Below are positions 52,047 through 60,948 of a stretch of DNA of 64,000 nt, one piece after another. Position 1 is the first letter of the stretch; every line of letters starts with the position of its first letter. A program made the position numbers and the translations under genes. Source of the DNA: Improbicoccus devescovinae. GTDB taxonomy: Bacteria > Bacillota > Clostridia > Oscillospirales > Acutalibacteraceae. The notes under the pieces are model-generated. The model did no database searches and had not been told where the DNA came from. It saw nothing but the letters and a program-made list of their open reading frames with translations. The stretch is from contig BSWA01000001.1 of NCBI GenBank assembly GCA_036245095.1, forward strand, positions 1-64,000, given 5' to 3'.

Positions 52047-52173
52047 ACTTAATAATGATTTTTTAGTTTGTATTTAGGGTTTGATAATTTTCAACATAAT
52101 ATTGGTTGACATCTTTTGTTTTTTTATTAAGTTGTTACAAAATATAAAACATATATAATAGGGGGATTTCAAT

Positions 52174-53127
52174 ATGAATGAGGAATATTTATTCCAAACT
52201 AGGAATTTAACTAAAGTTTATTCTAAAAAGAAAATTGTAAATGACGTGAATTTGAATGTGAAAAAGGGGTCAATTTATGGTTTGATCGGAAAAAACGGTG
52301 CCGGTAAAACTACTCTTTTTAAAATGATAACTAATCTCATTAGGCCTACTTCAGGAGAAATCGAGTTTTCTCCGGAAATACAAAGTGAACGGAATTGGCG
52401 GTCAAAAATTGGCGCAGTAATCGAGTATCCTGTGTTTTACCCGTATTTGAGTGCTAGACAAAATTTGCATGCTCAGAGAATTGCTTTAGGACTTTCTAAC
52501 AAAGATGTTGTCGATGAGTTGCTGGAAATTGTTGGTTTGTCTGATGTCGGTAAAAAGCAAGCAAAAAAGCTTTCATTGGGTATGAAACAAAGGCTGGCAA
52601 TTGCATTGGCTTTAGTTGGGGATCCTATATTTTTATTTCTTGATGAGCCTATAAATGGCCTAGATCCAATGGGGATTATAGACATAAGAAATCTTTTGTT
52701 GAAATTACATGAAAGAAATGTTACAATAGTCATATCAAGTCATATTTTAAGCGAACTTGTGAAAATTGCAACTGATTATGCTATAATAAATAATGGCGAA
52801 TTAATTATAGAATTATCACAAGAAGATCTTAAAAGCCGGCTACAAACGTGCGTCCGCGTTAAGGTCAATGATGTTCAGCGCAGTATAAACTTGATTTCTG
52901 ATGAATTAAATTTGAGAGAATATAAAATTTTGGGTAATGAAATTAAAATTTTTACCGAACAAAGTAATAGCATGGTTATTAATTCTTTGTTGGCGAAAAA
53001 TGACGTCATTGTTGAGTCTATATATACGGAAACTGGCGATTCTGAAGAGTATTTTGTTAAACTTATGAGTATGAGTAAAGCAAAATTCGAATCGGAGTCC
53101 GATGAAAATGATAGCGAAAACACATGA
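52174..53127 (+). CDS. ABC-2 exporter ATPase (BcrA/LanF-like)
   Basis: 317 residues. Walker A YGLIGKNGAGKTTLFKM, signature KLSLGMKQRLAIALALVGD, Walker B FLFLDEPINGLDP, H-loop VIISSHILSEL. The C-terminal 100 residues (VRVKVNDVQRSINLISDELN) are the regulatory extension of bacitracin/lantibiotic-immunity-type ATPases. GGGGG precedes the ATG. It forms a unit with two following permeases, the first overlapping it by a few bases. Role: export of, or self-protection from, a membrane-active compound. Confidence 0.93.
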   Translation: MNEEYLFQTRNLTKVYSKKKIVNDVNLNVKKGSIYGLIGKNGAGKTTLFKMITNLIRPTSGEIEFSPEIQSERNWRSKIGAVIEYPVFYPYLSARQNLHAQRIALGLSNKDVVDELLEIVGLSDVGKKQAKKLSLGMKQRLAIALALVGDPIFLFLDEPINGLDPMGIIDIRNLLLKLHERNVTIVISSHILSELVKIATDYAIINNGELIIELSQEDLKSRLQTCVRVKVNDVQRSINLISDELNLREYKILGNEIKIFTEQSNSMVINSLLAKNDVIVESIYTETGDSEEYFVKLMSMSKAKFESESDENDSENT

Positions 53128-53153
53128 AAATTATTAATATTGGAGGGATTTGC

Positions 53154-53963
53154 ATGTTTAAATTATTTATGTCTGATTTTTATAAATTATTCAGGCAAAA
53201 AATGTTTTATTTTTATTTATTAAGTATAGCTGCGATTACGGGATATCTGACGATGGTAACTAAAATAGAAATACAAAACCAATATGGAAATATAGATATA
53301 GCTGAGTTTTTCCCTAATATTAATGCATTCTCGCTTTGTTTGGGTTTCGGATTTGTTGTTTTACCATATTGTATGGCGATTTTTATGAGCTGTTTTATAT
53401 GTTCCGACTTACAGAAAAAAACGATATTACTCTTGCTTGTAAAAGGCATAAGTCGAATAAAATATTACTTATCTAAGTTACTAGTTGTAATTAGCATAAT
53501 TCTTTTGAGTTGTATTGTTGTAGTTGGATCCGGATTTCTATCGGGATGGTATTTTTTTAATTTAGGAACAGTCCCAGAAGCATCACATTTATGGTCTATG
53601 TTATCTGCTTTCGGTTTATTTGTGGCATTACAAGCCGGATTATTTTCGGTTTTCACCATGTTATTTTTTATAGTCAAAAACGTTACAGTTGGAGCTATTA
53701 TTTCTATATTGCTTTTATTCCAGCCAGTTATGGAGAAAATATTTGTTTTTATTTATAAATTTTTATCATTTGCATTTAACATAAAATTCGACATCAGTAG
53801 ATATTGGATTGGCAGCCGGTTTTTTGAGCCTATTCTTTATTTAAATTATTATTCAAATGTTCCTGCTGATATTATGCGAGAATTATTAATAATAGCTGGT
53901 GCATACTTTTTAGTATGTAATATTTTAGGCATTATAGCAATTAAAAAATATGATGTCAAGTAA
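53154..53963 (+). CDS. ABC-2 permease subunit, first
   Basis: About 269 residues with six hydrophobic segments, FKLFMSDFYKLFRQKMFYFY at the start (the cytoplasmic elbow typical of ABC-2 permeases) and SCFICSDLQKKTILLLLVKG. ATG 53154 follows GGAGGG at 6 bases; ATG 53124 lies within the ATPase end and lacks a site. With the ATPase and the second permease it forms a lantibiotic-immunity or drug-resistance type exporter. No peptide gene is next to it. Confidence 0.8.
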   Translation: MFKLFMSDFYKLFRQKMFYFYLLSIAAITGYLTMVTKIEIQNQYGNIDIAEFFPNINAFSLCLGFGFVVLPYCMAIFMSCFICSDLQKKTILLLLVKGISRIKYYLSKLLVVISIILLSCIVVVGSGFLSGWYFFNLGTVPEASHLWSMLSAFGLFVALQAGLFSVFTMLFFIVKNVTVGAIISILLLFQPVMEKIFVFIYKFLSFAFNIKFDISRYWIGSRFFEPILYLNYYSNVPADIMRELLIIAGAYFLVCNILGIIAIKKYDVK

Positions 53964-54094
53964 TATTTATATTTTTATAATAAAAAATATTTTTTTGATT
54001 CGAGTAAATTTGAGCGGCTAATAAATATTTGTTTTTAACAAAATTTCATTGTAGTTTAATAGCATAATTATGGATTTTTAGGAGGAGAGGGATT

Positions 54095-54826
54095 ATGTCT
54101 ATATTATCGCTAGTTCGCGCGAGTTTTTATAAAATGTTCAGAAATAAAGTATTTTATATTTATTTAGCAATTATTATGTTTAGTTTTAGACTTGGTGTGT
54201 CTAAAGCTGAATGGGATGGTAGTAAAATGGCAGACTTAGCATTCGTGGTCGGTAAATACGTAGTATATCCATTGGTAGTTTTTTTCACATTTCTTAGTTT
54301 AATATTATTTTTGTTCTATTTTATATGTATTGATTTTATGAACAAACAGGTCACGTTATATATAATTAATGGTATTAGTAAATTTAATTATTATGTTGCG
54401 AGATTAATATTTTCGGTTATATTAATTTTAAGTTTAAACGTTATAATTTCTTTTTTATATTTTCGGATTACATTTGGAACAGATGTGTATGACGCAAATT
54501 ATTTTAGAACGTTATTGGGGTGGTTTTTTATAGAAATTGTCTTTTGTTCTTTTGCTATGATGTGCAGAGCTATCTTTAAAAATCCAGGAGTAACGTTTGG
54601 TTTAATAATGTGGAGTGCATTCTACAGAACACACGAGGACAATTCTTCTTTAATTAACTTAGATTTGGAAGCTCTTACTACGGGCTATTGGGCCAAGGGT
54701 ATTTATGTGTTAAGTCATTGGGAGCATCCTAAAATAGTGGCTCAAGTATTTATAATAGGCATAATATATTTTATTATGTTTAATACTGCCGGTATTTTAT
54801 ATTTCATGAAAAAAGATATCAAGTGA
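54095..54826 (+). CDS. ABC-2 permease subunit, second
   Basis: 243 residues with six hydrophobic segments. ILSLVRASFYKMFRNKVFYI has the same beginning as the first permease, and VTLYIINGISKFNYYVARLI resembles TILLLLVKGISRIKYYLSKL in it, so the two arose by duplication. Behind 130 bp of gene-free DNA, with AGGAGGAG 9 bases before the ATG. The two permeases probably form a heterodimer around the single ATPase. Confidence 0.82.
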   Translation: MSILSLVRASFYKMFRNKVFYIYLAIIMFSFRLGVSKAEWDGSKMADLAFVVGKYVVYPLVVFFTFLSLILFLFYFICIDFMNKQVTLYIINGISKFNYYVARLIFSVILILSLNVIISFLYFRITFGTDVYDANYFRTLLGWFFIEIVFCSFAMMCRAIFKNPGVTFGLIMWSAFYRTHEDNSSLINLDLEALTTGYWAKGIYVLSHWEHPKIVAQVFIIGIIYFIMFNTAGILYFMKKDIK

Positions 54827-54838
54827 TTTTATAATATT

Positions 54839-55576
54839 TTATGTATTTTTTATACACAAAAAAAATTCTTCCGGAGTAACAGACGCTCTTCCGATAAGTA
54901 CGCCGTTTATATTATCTGAAATTTTTAATATTTTTTGTATATTTTCGCTATTTACCGAGCCACCATATAGAATTTTCACAAATTTATTATTAACTATTTG
55001 TTTTATAAAATTCGTGATTTCGCGAATAAATTCCAAACTTGCAGTTTGAGCGCTACCGATAGCCCAAACAGGTTCGTAAGCAATAATTATATTATTATTT
55101 TGTGAAGTATTAATTATATTTATATTTTTTAAGCCGTTCAAAATTTGTGATTTTATCACATTTTTAGAATTGTTTTTTTGATATTCTTGTAAATTTTCAC
55201 CAACACAAAAAATTGTATTTAGACCAAATTCTAGGACAGTTTTGATTTTTTTATTTATAATATTATCACATTCTCCCAAAATTCTTTGTTCACTATGCCC
55301 TAAGATGACACCTGAAATACCCATTTCTTTGAGCATTGTTACAGATATCTCTCCTGTATGAGAATTATCTGTTTCCCAATGACAATTTTGGGCGAAAATT
55401 TTAATATCATTATTATTACTATCTAAAGCCGCTTGAAGACTAACATATGGTGGGGCTATTATAATATTACTAGTTTTCGCATGAGTATTAGAAAATAATT
55501 TGTTCAATTTGCCAAAAAAATTTGTAGTTTCTTTAGGAATATTATTAATTTTCCAATTCCCAGCAATAATTTTCAA
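54839..55576 (-). CDS. tpiA: triosephosphate isomerase
   Basis: 245 residues. IIAGNWKINNIPKETTNFF, the catalytic histidine in GVILGHSEQRILGECD, the catalytic glutamate in IIAYEPVWAIGSAQTASLEF and the phosphate-binding KILYGGSVNSENIQKIL/NGVLIGRASV are complete. It interconverts dihydroxyacetone phosphate and glyceraldehyde-3-phosphate. The usual gap-pgk-tpi-eno-gpm operon is not present here; tpiA stands with a small membrane protein and an exported lipase, and is convergent with the second ABC permease. Confidence 0.97.
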   Translation of the reverse strand: MKIIAGNWKINNIPKETTNFFGKLNKLFSNTHAKTSNIIIAPPYVSLQAALDSNNNDIKIFAQNCHWETDNSHTGEISVTMLKEMGISGVILGHSEQRILGECDNIINKKIKTVLEFGLNTIFCVGENLQEYQKNNSKNVIKSQILNGLKNINIINTSQNNNIIIAYEPVWAIGSAQTASLEFIREITNFIKQIVNNKFVKILYGGSVNSENIQKILKISDNINGVLIGRASVTPEEFFLCIKNT

Positions 55577-55600
55577 AATGATAACCCCTTTAATATTTTA

Positions 55601-55915
55601 TTAATCTTTACGAATTAGATCTATAAATCCGTAATTACCAGTAGCAATATTAATAATTTTTTTAGTTTCCGAGTCATTTGCGCTATACAAAAGCACAAAT
55701 TTTGTATCACTTGGGACATCCTGCCAGGCGATTTTTGTTGCAGCATTTTGCAATAAAAATTCAGCTTCATTAGCGGTTTCTACATTTATTATATCAATTT
55801 TTTCAAATTTTTGTTTATTTTTAACATAAAATAATTTAAGTGTAATAAATCTTATGAAATCCACCAGGCCGAATATGATAAAAAATATACATAAAATTAT
55901 GAATAATATTTTCAA
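55601..55915 (-). CDS. small membrane-anchored protein, unknown
   Basis: 104 residues. Residues 2-23 form a single N-terminal membrane helix (LFIILCIFFIIFGLVDFIRF), followed by a soluble part with KFEKIDIINVETANEAEFLL, WQDVPSDTKFVLLYSANDSE and TKKIINIATGNYGFIDLIRK. No catalytic motif is visible. AGGGTG stands about 7 bases before TTG 55915. It lies between tpiA and the exported lipase, same strand. Confidence 0.6.
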   Translation of the reverse strand: MKILFIILCIFFIIFGLVDFIRFITLKLFYVKNKQKFEKIDIINVETANEAEFLLQNAATKIAWQDVPSDTKFVLLYSANDSETKKIINIATGNYGFIDLIRKD

Positions 55916-55949
55916 AATTGTTCACCCTGAACTTATAGTATTCATTTAC

Positions 55950-57248
55950 TCACGCTGTGTTGACAACATTTGTGATAATTCGCGAACTATCCGCTGGATT
56001 AGCCTCCGGATTATAAGAAATAAATTTAATTATATTTTTAATTATCGAATAATTACTAATTAATTTAGGATGTCTTTCTTTGAAGCGAAAAATTTTTTTA
56101 GCATCGATATTTTTATCTAATATAGCACTTTTATTTAATAAAACTCGACCATCGCCGCTTTCATAAATCACAGGCGTGACATCGCCAAGTTTAGCAGATT
56201 TTATGTTTATAGTCGCCAAAGTTTTAATACCAGTTCCTACTATTATATGATAATTAAGTTTATGTAAAATATGCGCATTATTTATATATAAACTGTCATA
56301 AAACTGTTGAGATTTCTCAAAAAAGTCTTTTATAGTTTTATCGGTCCGGATCGCATATTCTCTAGTTTTTAACAAATCGATCGTATTTTGGTATCCGTTA
56401 ATTTTTTTATTTTGATAGCTAACATAATATTTAGAATTATTAAAAAATTGTTTCGAAGGCAACAATTGATAACATGCGCGGAAATTTTTAATAAGTTCTC
56501 TAGTTTTGGCCGTAAGATGTAAAACATTAAATATCTTTTTTTGAAAAGTAGAAATACTGAGCCCTTGCTCGAGGGCAATTAGGCTATCAACTGAGCCTTT
56601 ATAGGGCACCCCGATGGAAACATATTTGTCTATACGCTGTAATTCGCCAGTATTATAAAGATTAACTGCGGCTTTTGATGAAATTAATCCGCCATAGGAG
56701 AACCCAATTAATACTACTTTTTCATAGGTTCGAATTAAATTCGCCAATCTCTCGGAAGCGACATCAGGATCTATGCGCCAATCGTAGTTATTAAATATAA
56801 TATCCCAATTAGTAAATTCTTCTAAATTTGCGATATTATCAATTAATGCCTTAGTATGAGTTCTGACGCCATATTTCGAAATTTCTTCATCGTAAACATA
56901 TGGAAAACTCCCAACCGAATGCACACCAAAAACATTATTTATAGGTTCCCCATAGTCATCTAAACCTAAAAGAGAATAATTATTTGAAAATTTATTAAGC
57001 CCGCTTAAAGAACGCTTTATTAAGCCTTTTCTAAATGATAATGGAAGCCATAGATTTTCATTATGAGAAAAAACTCCATCGGTAACACCGGTGTAAAATA
57101 AGCCGGATTCCATGACACCTGGTACAAATATAATGGCCTGTTGTGAAAATAGTTTTTGTAAAAACGCTTTTGAGTTTATGGGGATAAAACTAAAAATACA
57201 TAACAAAATAACTAAAAAGTTTAATCTTAATTTCAATTTTATGTTCAT
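55950..57248 (-). CDS. exported LCAT-like lipase/acyltransferase
   Basis: 432 residues. A signal peptide is seen (KLKLRLNFLVILLCIFSFIP, cut near INSKA). IIFVPGVMESGLFY provides the oxyanion part, WDIIFNNYDWRIDPDVASER the lecithin:cholesterol acyltransferase-type D-W-R block, and KVVLIGFSYGGLISSKAAVN the nucleophile elbow (G-F-S-Y-G-G), with SIGVPYKGSVDSL behind it. A catalytic Asp/His near the C-terminus (ESGDGRVLL, RHPKL) is likely. It would hydrolyse or transfer acyl chains of outside lipids. A sigma-A promoter lies 32 bp upstream. Confidence 0.82.
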   Translation of the reverse strand: MNIKLKLRLNFLVILLCIFSFIPINSKAFLQKLFSQQAIIFVPGVMESGLFYTGVTDGVFSHNENLWLPLSFRKGLIKRSLSGLNKFSNNYSLLGLDDYGEPINNVFGVHSVGSFPYVYDEEISKYGVRTHTKALIDNIANLEEFTNWDIIFNNYDWRIDPDVASERLANLIRTYEKVVLIGFSYGGLISSKAAVNLYNTGELQRIDKYVSIGVPYKGSVDSLIALEQGLSISTFQKKIFNVLHLTAKTRELIKNFRACYQLLPSKQFFNNSKYYVSYQNKKINGYQNTIDLLKTREYAIRTDKTIKDFFEKSQQFYDSLYINNAHILHKLNYHIIVGTGIKTLATINIKSAKLGDVTPVIYESGDGRVLLNKSAILDKNIDAKKIFRFKERHPKLISNYSIIKNIIKFISYNPEANPADSSRIITNVVNTA

Positions 57249-57279
57249 ATTGCATGCACCCCTTCGTCTAATCGCGACA

Positions 57280-57307
57280 ATTATATCACAAATTACATAA
57301 ATTGAAA
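57280..57307 (-). promoter_or_regulatory. promoter of the LCAT-like lipase gene
   Basis: Minus strand TTTCAA (57307-57302), 16-bp spacer, TATAAT (57285-57280), 32 bp before the ATG with AAGGGGTG as ribosome site. Confidence 0.55.
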
Positions 57308-57332
57308 GGGGTTTTAAAAAATATTTTAATTT

Positions 57333-60300
57333 TCAGACAGCGGTTTTTTTGATTGTAACATTACTATATAATGGCAATCCCGTTCCAGCCGGGAGTAATT
57401 TACCAATAATTACATTTTCTTTTAATCCCAATAATGGATCAACTTTTCCTTTTATTGCCGCATCAGTCAAAACTCGAGTTGTCTCTTGGAATGATGCTGC
57501 CGATAAAAATGATTCCGTCGATAAAGAGGCTTTAGTTATGCCGAGTAATATGCTTTCATAGGACGCTTTGCGTAAATTAGTTTCTCCTGAATCAATTCTG
57601 GTTTGAATAATTTGATTTTCTTTTTCAGTTTTAATTTTATCCATAACTGATCCTGAAATCAAGTCTGTACTACCAGGATCCTCGATTTTAACTTTTCTCA
57701 ACATTTGTCTAATAATAACCTCGATATGCTTGTCATTTATATCAACGCCCTGAAGCCTGTAAACCCGCTGAACCTCTTTTATTAAATAATTTTGGACCGC
57801 CGCCACGCCTTTAATACTCAGCACATCATGCGGGTTCGTGGAGCCCTCTGTTATTACGTCCCCGATAGCAACACTATCGCCTTCATTCACTAACACCAAA
57901 GAGCCAAACGGGACCATATATGAACGTTCTTCGCCTGTTGATTTATCTGAAATAAAAATATGTCTACTTTTTTTAATTTCCTCAAATCTCACAGTTCCAG
58001 ATATTTCGCTTATTATTCCCAATTTTTTCGGCTTCCGCGCTTCAAATAATTCTTCAACTCTAGGCAAACCCTGTGTTATATCTTCGCCGGCGATGCCTCC
58101 TGTGTGGAAAGTTTTCATAGTCAGTTGGGTTCCGGGTTCCCCGATTGACTGGGCAGCTATAATCCCAACAGCTTCACCCACGGTCGAGGGCGCGCCTGTT
58201 GCTAAATTTGAGCCATAACATTTTTTACAGACTCCAAATGTACATTTGCAGTACAAAACAGAGCGAATTTTAATTTTTTTAATATCTAAACTTAATATTA
58301 ATTTAATATCATTATCATCTATTAATTTTTGGTTAGAAATCAATAAATTCCCATTAGAATCTTTAAGATCCTCGACCAAATACCGGCCGAACAGACGTTC
58401 GCTCATAGGCTCAATAAGTTCTCTGCCGTCGGTTATTTCACAAACCTCAATGCCTTCATGAGTATCGCAGTCATCTTCTGAAATAGTAATATCATGCGAT
58501 ACATCGACAAGTCTTCGCGTCAAATATCCGGCATCGGCGGTTCTAAGCGCTGTGTCTGATGAGCCTTTGCGCGCTCCTCTTGATGAGATGAAATATTCAA
58601 GTACGTTTAAGCCCTCGCGATAATTTGATCTAATAGGCACTTCTATGGCATGGCCGGACGTGTTTGCAATAATTCCGCGCATCCCTGAAAGCTGTTTAAC
58701 TTGGCTCATAGAGCCACGTGCGCCTGAGTCAACCATCATGAAAATAGGATTAATATCGGTAAAACAATTTCTCAATATTGCTGAAATATTATCAGTTGTT
58801 TTCGTCCAAATAGCCAAAACCTGGGATTTACGTTCTGCGTTTGCGATCAGCCCTTCTTTATAAAAACTATTAACTTTATCGATTTCGAGCTCTGCCAAGT
58901 CAATAAATTTCTGTTTAGCCTCGGGAATAATCGCGTCTGTGACGCCTACTGTAATGGCGCCTTGTGTCGAATATTTGAACCCCAGATCTTTGATTTTGTC
59001 TAAAATTTCAGAAGTTTTCAACGCCCCATGAACTTTTATGCATTTCTCGAAAATTATGTCCATATATTTTTTATTTACTATAAAATCAATTTCGAAATCA
59101 AATTTAGTTTCATTATTAGTTCTATCAACGAAGCCCAAATCTTGCGGGATGCATTCATTGAAAATAATTCTCCCCGGCGTCGTTTCTATTAGTTTAGTCT
59201 CCGTAGTAAGCGCATTTTTAATAGTTCTTTTGACTCTTATAATTGAATGCACCGATAACAAATGCCGATCATAAGCCATAATAACTTCGTTCACATCCCG
59301 AAAGCATTTGCCTTCGCCCAATTGGCCTTTTCGTTTCAAAGTCAAGTAATAAATCCCCAAAACCATATCTTTTGACGGCACCGTTACAGGCTTCCCATCG
59401 GAGGGTTTTAACAAATTCCCGGAAGAGATCATTAATAATCTAGCTTCGGCCTGTGCTTCCACGGAAATAGGCATATGAACGGCCATTTGATCTCCATCGA
59501 AATCGGCCCCGAACGCATTACAAACCAATGGATGCAATTTTATAGCGCGTCCTTCGACCAAAATAAGTTCAAATGCCTGAATACCTAATCTATGCAAAGT
59601 CGGAGCTCTATTTAATAAGACAATATGGCCTTTAATTGCGACATCCAGCGCATCCCAAACTTCGGGCCACAGCCGATCGACGGCTTTCCGACCAGATTTT
59701 ATGTTACTAACTACACCAGTTTCAACCAATCTTTTTATAACAAACGGTTTAAACAATTCCAAAGCCATTTCCTTAGGCAGCCCGCACTGATAAATTTTTA
59801 ACTCTGGTCCTACAACTATAACAGATCTGCCCGAATAATCAACACGTTTCCCGAGTAAATTTTGACGAAACCTGCCTTGCTTGCCTTTTAGCATATCAGA
59901 AAGCGATTTCAGCGGCCTATTATTCGCACCAGTAACAGGTCTTCCACGCCGGCCGTTATCTATTAAATTATCCACAGCCTCCTGAAGCATACGTTTTTCG
60001 TTACGAACTATAATTTCGGGGGCTCCCAGGCCTAATAGACGCTTAAGACGATTATTGCGATTTATAACTCTTCTGTATAAATCATTCAAATCCGAAGACG
60101 CGAATCTCCCGCCATCAAGTTGAACCATAGGCCGCAAATCGGGTGGGCTAACAGGAATAACATCGAGAATCATCCATTCCGGCTTATTCCCTGAGGTCCT
60201 AAAAGAATTAGCAACTTCGAGTCTTTTTAAAATTTTAACTCGTTTTTGGCTGGTAGGCGAAACGTTGGCTAATTCTTCTTTTAGATTTTTACACATTAAT

Positions 60301-60854
60301 TCTAGATCAAGTTCACAAAGAATTTTCTTAACAGCCTCGGCACCCATACCAGCTTCGAAATCGTTTTCATATTTTTCGCGCATCTCATGATATTCTTTTT
60401 CATTTAAAAACTGGCAAAGCGAAAGTTCCTGGATATCTCCCGGATCTGTTACAATATATGCAGCAAAATATAACACTTTTTCGAGCATCCTAGGCGCAAC
60501 ATCTAAAATTAACGCCAATTTCGACGGTATCCCTTTGAAAAACCAAATATGCGACACCGGCGAAGCTAATTCTATGTGCCCCATTCTTTCGCGTCTGAAT
60601 TTTGCTCGTGTGACCTCGACGCCACAGCGTTCGCAAACTTTGCCTTTATATCTTATTCGTTTATATTTTCCACAATGGCATTCCCAATCTTTTTGAGGGC
60701 CAAAAATACGTTCACAGAAAAGCCCCTCGCTTTCGGGTTTTAGACTTCTATAATTTATAGTCTCAGGCTTCTTGACAACCCCGCGAGACCAGGTGCGAAT
60801 TTTATCCGGGGAGGCTAAGCCTATTTTAACGAAATTAAAATTACTAAAACTCAT
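57333..60854 (-). CDS. rpoC: RNA polymerase beta' subunit
   Basis: 1173 residues. Zinc cysteines at residues 59, 61, 74 and 77, lid/rudder NLLGKRVDYSGRSVIVVGPE, the catalytic triad motif FGADFDGDQMAVHMP, bridge and trigger helices (VKQLSGMRGIIANTSG, GAGGQ-type TGGIAGEDITQGLPRVEELF) and the second zinc site CKCTFGVCKKCYG. It is the large catalytic subunit of transcription. Downstream of rpoB with 94 bp between; AGAGG before the ATG. The size is close to the compact Clostridia type. Confidence 0.98.
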   Translation of the reverse strand: MSFSNFNFVKIGLASPDKIRTWSRGVVKKPETINYRSLKPESEGLFCERIFGPQKDWECHCGKYKRIRYKGKVCERCGVEVTRAKFRRERMGHIELASPVSHIWFFKGIPSKLALILDVAPRMLEKVLYFAAYIVTDPGDIQELSLCQFLNEKEYHEMREKYENDFEAGMGAEAVKKILCELDLELMCKNLKEELANVSPTSQKRVKILKRLEVANSFRTSGNKPEWMILDVIPVSPPDLRPMVQLDGGRFASSDLNDLYRRVINRNNRLKRLLGLGAPEIIVRNEKRMLQEAVDNLIDNGRRGRPVTGANNRPLKSLSDMLKGKQGRFRQNLLGKRVDYSGRSVIVVGPELKIYQCGLPKEMALELFKPFVIKRLVETGVVSNIKSGRKAVDRLWPEVWDALDVAIKGHIVLLNRAPTLHRLGIQAFELILVEGRAIKLHPLVCNAFGADFDGDQMAVHMPISVEAQAEARLLMISSGNLLKPSDGKPVTVPSKDMVLGIYYLTLKRKGQLGEGKCFRDVNEVIMAYDRHLLSVHSIIRVKRTIKNALTTETKLIETTPGRIIFNECIPQDLGFVDRTNNETKFDFEIDFIVNKKYMDIIFEKCIKVHGALKTSEILDKIKDLGFKYSTQGAITVGVTDAIIPEAKQKFIDLAELEIDKVNSFYKEGLIANAERKSQVLAIWTKTTDNISAILRNCFTDINPIFMMVDSGARGSMSQVKQLSGMRGIIANTSGHAIEVPIRSNYREGLNVLEYFISSRGARKGSSDTALRTADAGYLTRRLVDVSHDITISEDDCDTHEGIEVCEITDGRELIEPMSERLFGRYLVEDLKDSNGNLLISNQKLIDDNDIKLILSLDIKKIKIRSVLYCKCTFGVCKKCYGSNLATGAPSTVGEAVGIIAAQSIGEPGTQLTMKTFHTGGIAGEDITQGLPRVEELFEARKPKKLGIISEISGTVRFEEIKKSRHIFISDKSTGEERSYMVPFGSLVLVNEGDSVAIGDVITEGSTNPHDVLSIKGVAAVQNYLIKEVQRVYRLQGVDINDKHIEVIIRQMLRKVKIEDPGSTDLISGSVMDKIKTEKENQIIQTRIDSGETNLRKASYESILLGITKASLSTESFLSAASFQETTRVLTDAAIKGKVDPLLGLKENVIIGKLLPAGTGLPLYSNVTIKKTAV

Positions 60855-60948
60855 AAATTTAAACCTCTAATTATTTTTTTGTGAATTATTTTAATAAATA
60901 AAACTAGTCAAAATTAATAAAATTTAAATATTTTAAAATATTTTTTTG

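Noticed and set aside
52132..52159. Promoter TTGTTA-16-TATAAT for the ABC exporter operon
   Set aside because: A transcript from it would start within or after the ribosome site GGGGG at 52161, so it cannot serve the gene in the normal way.
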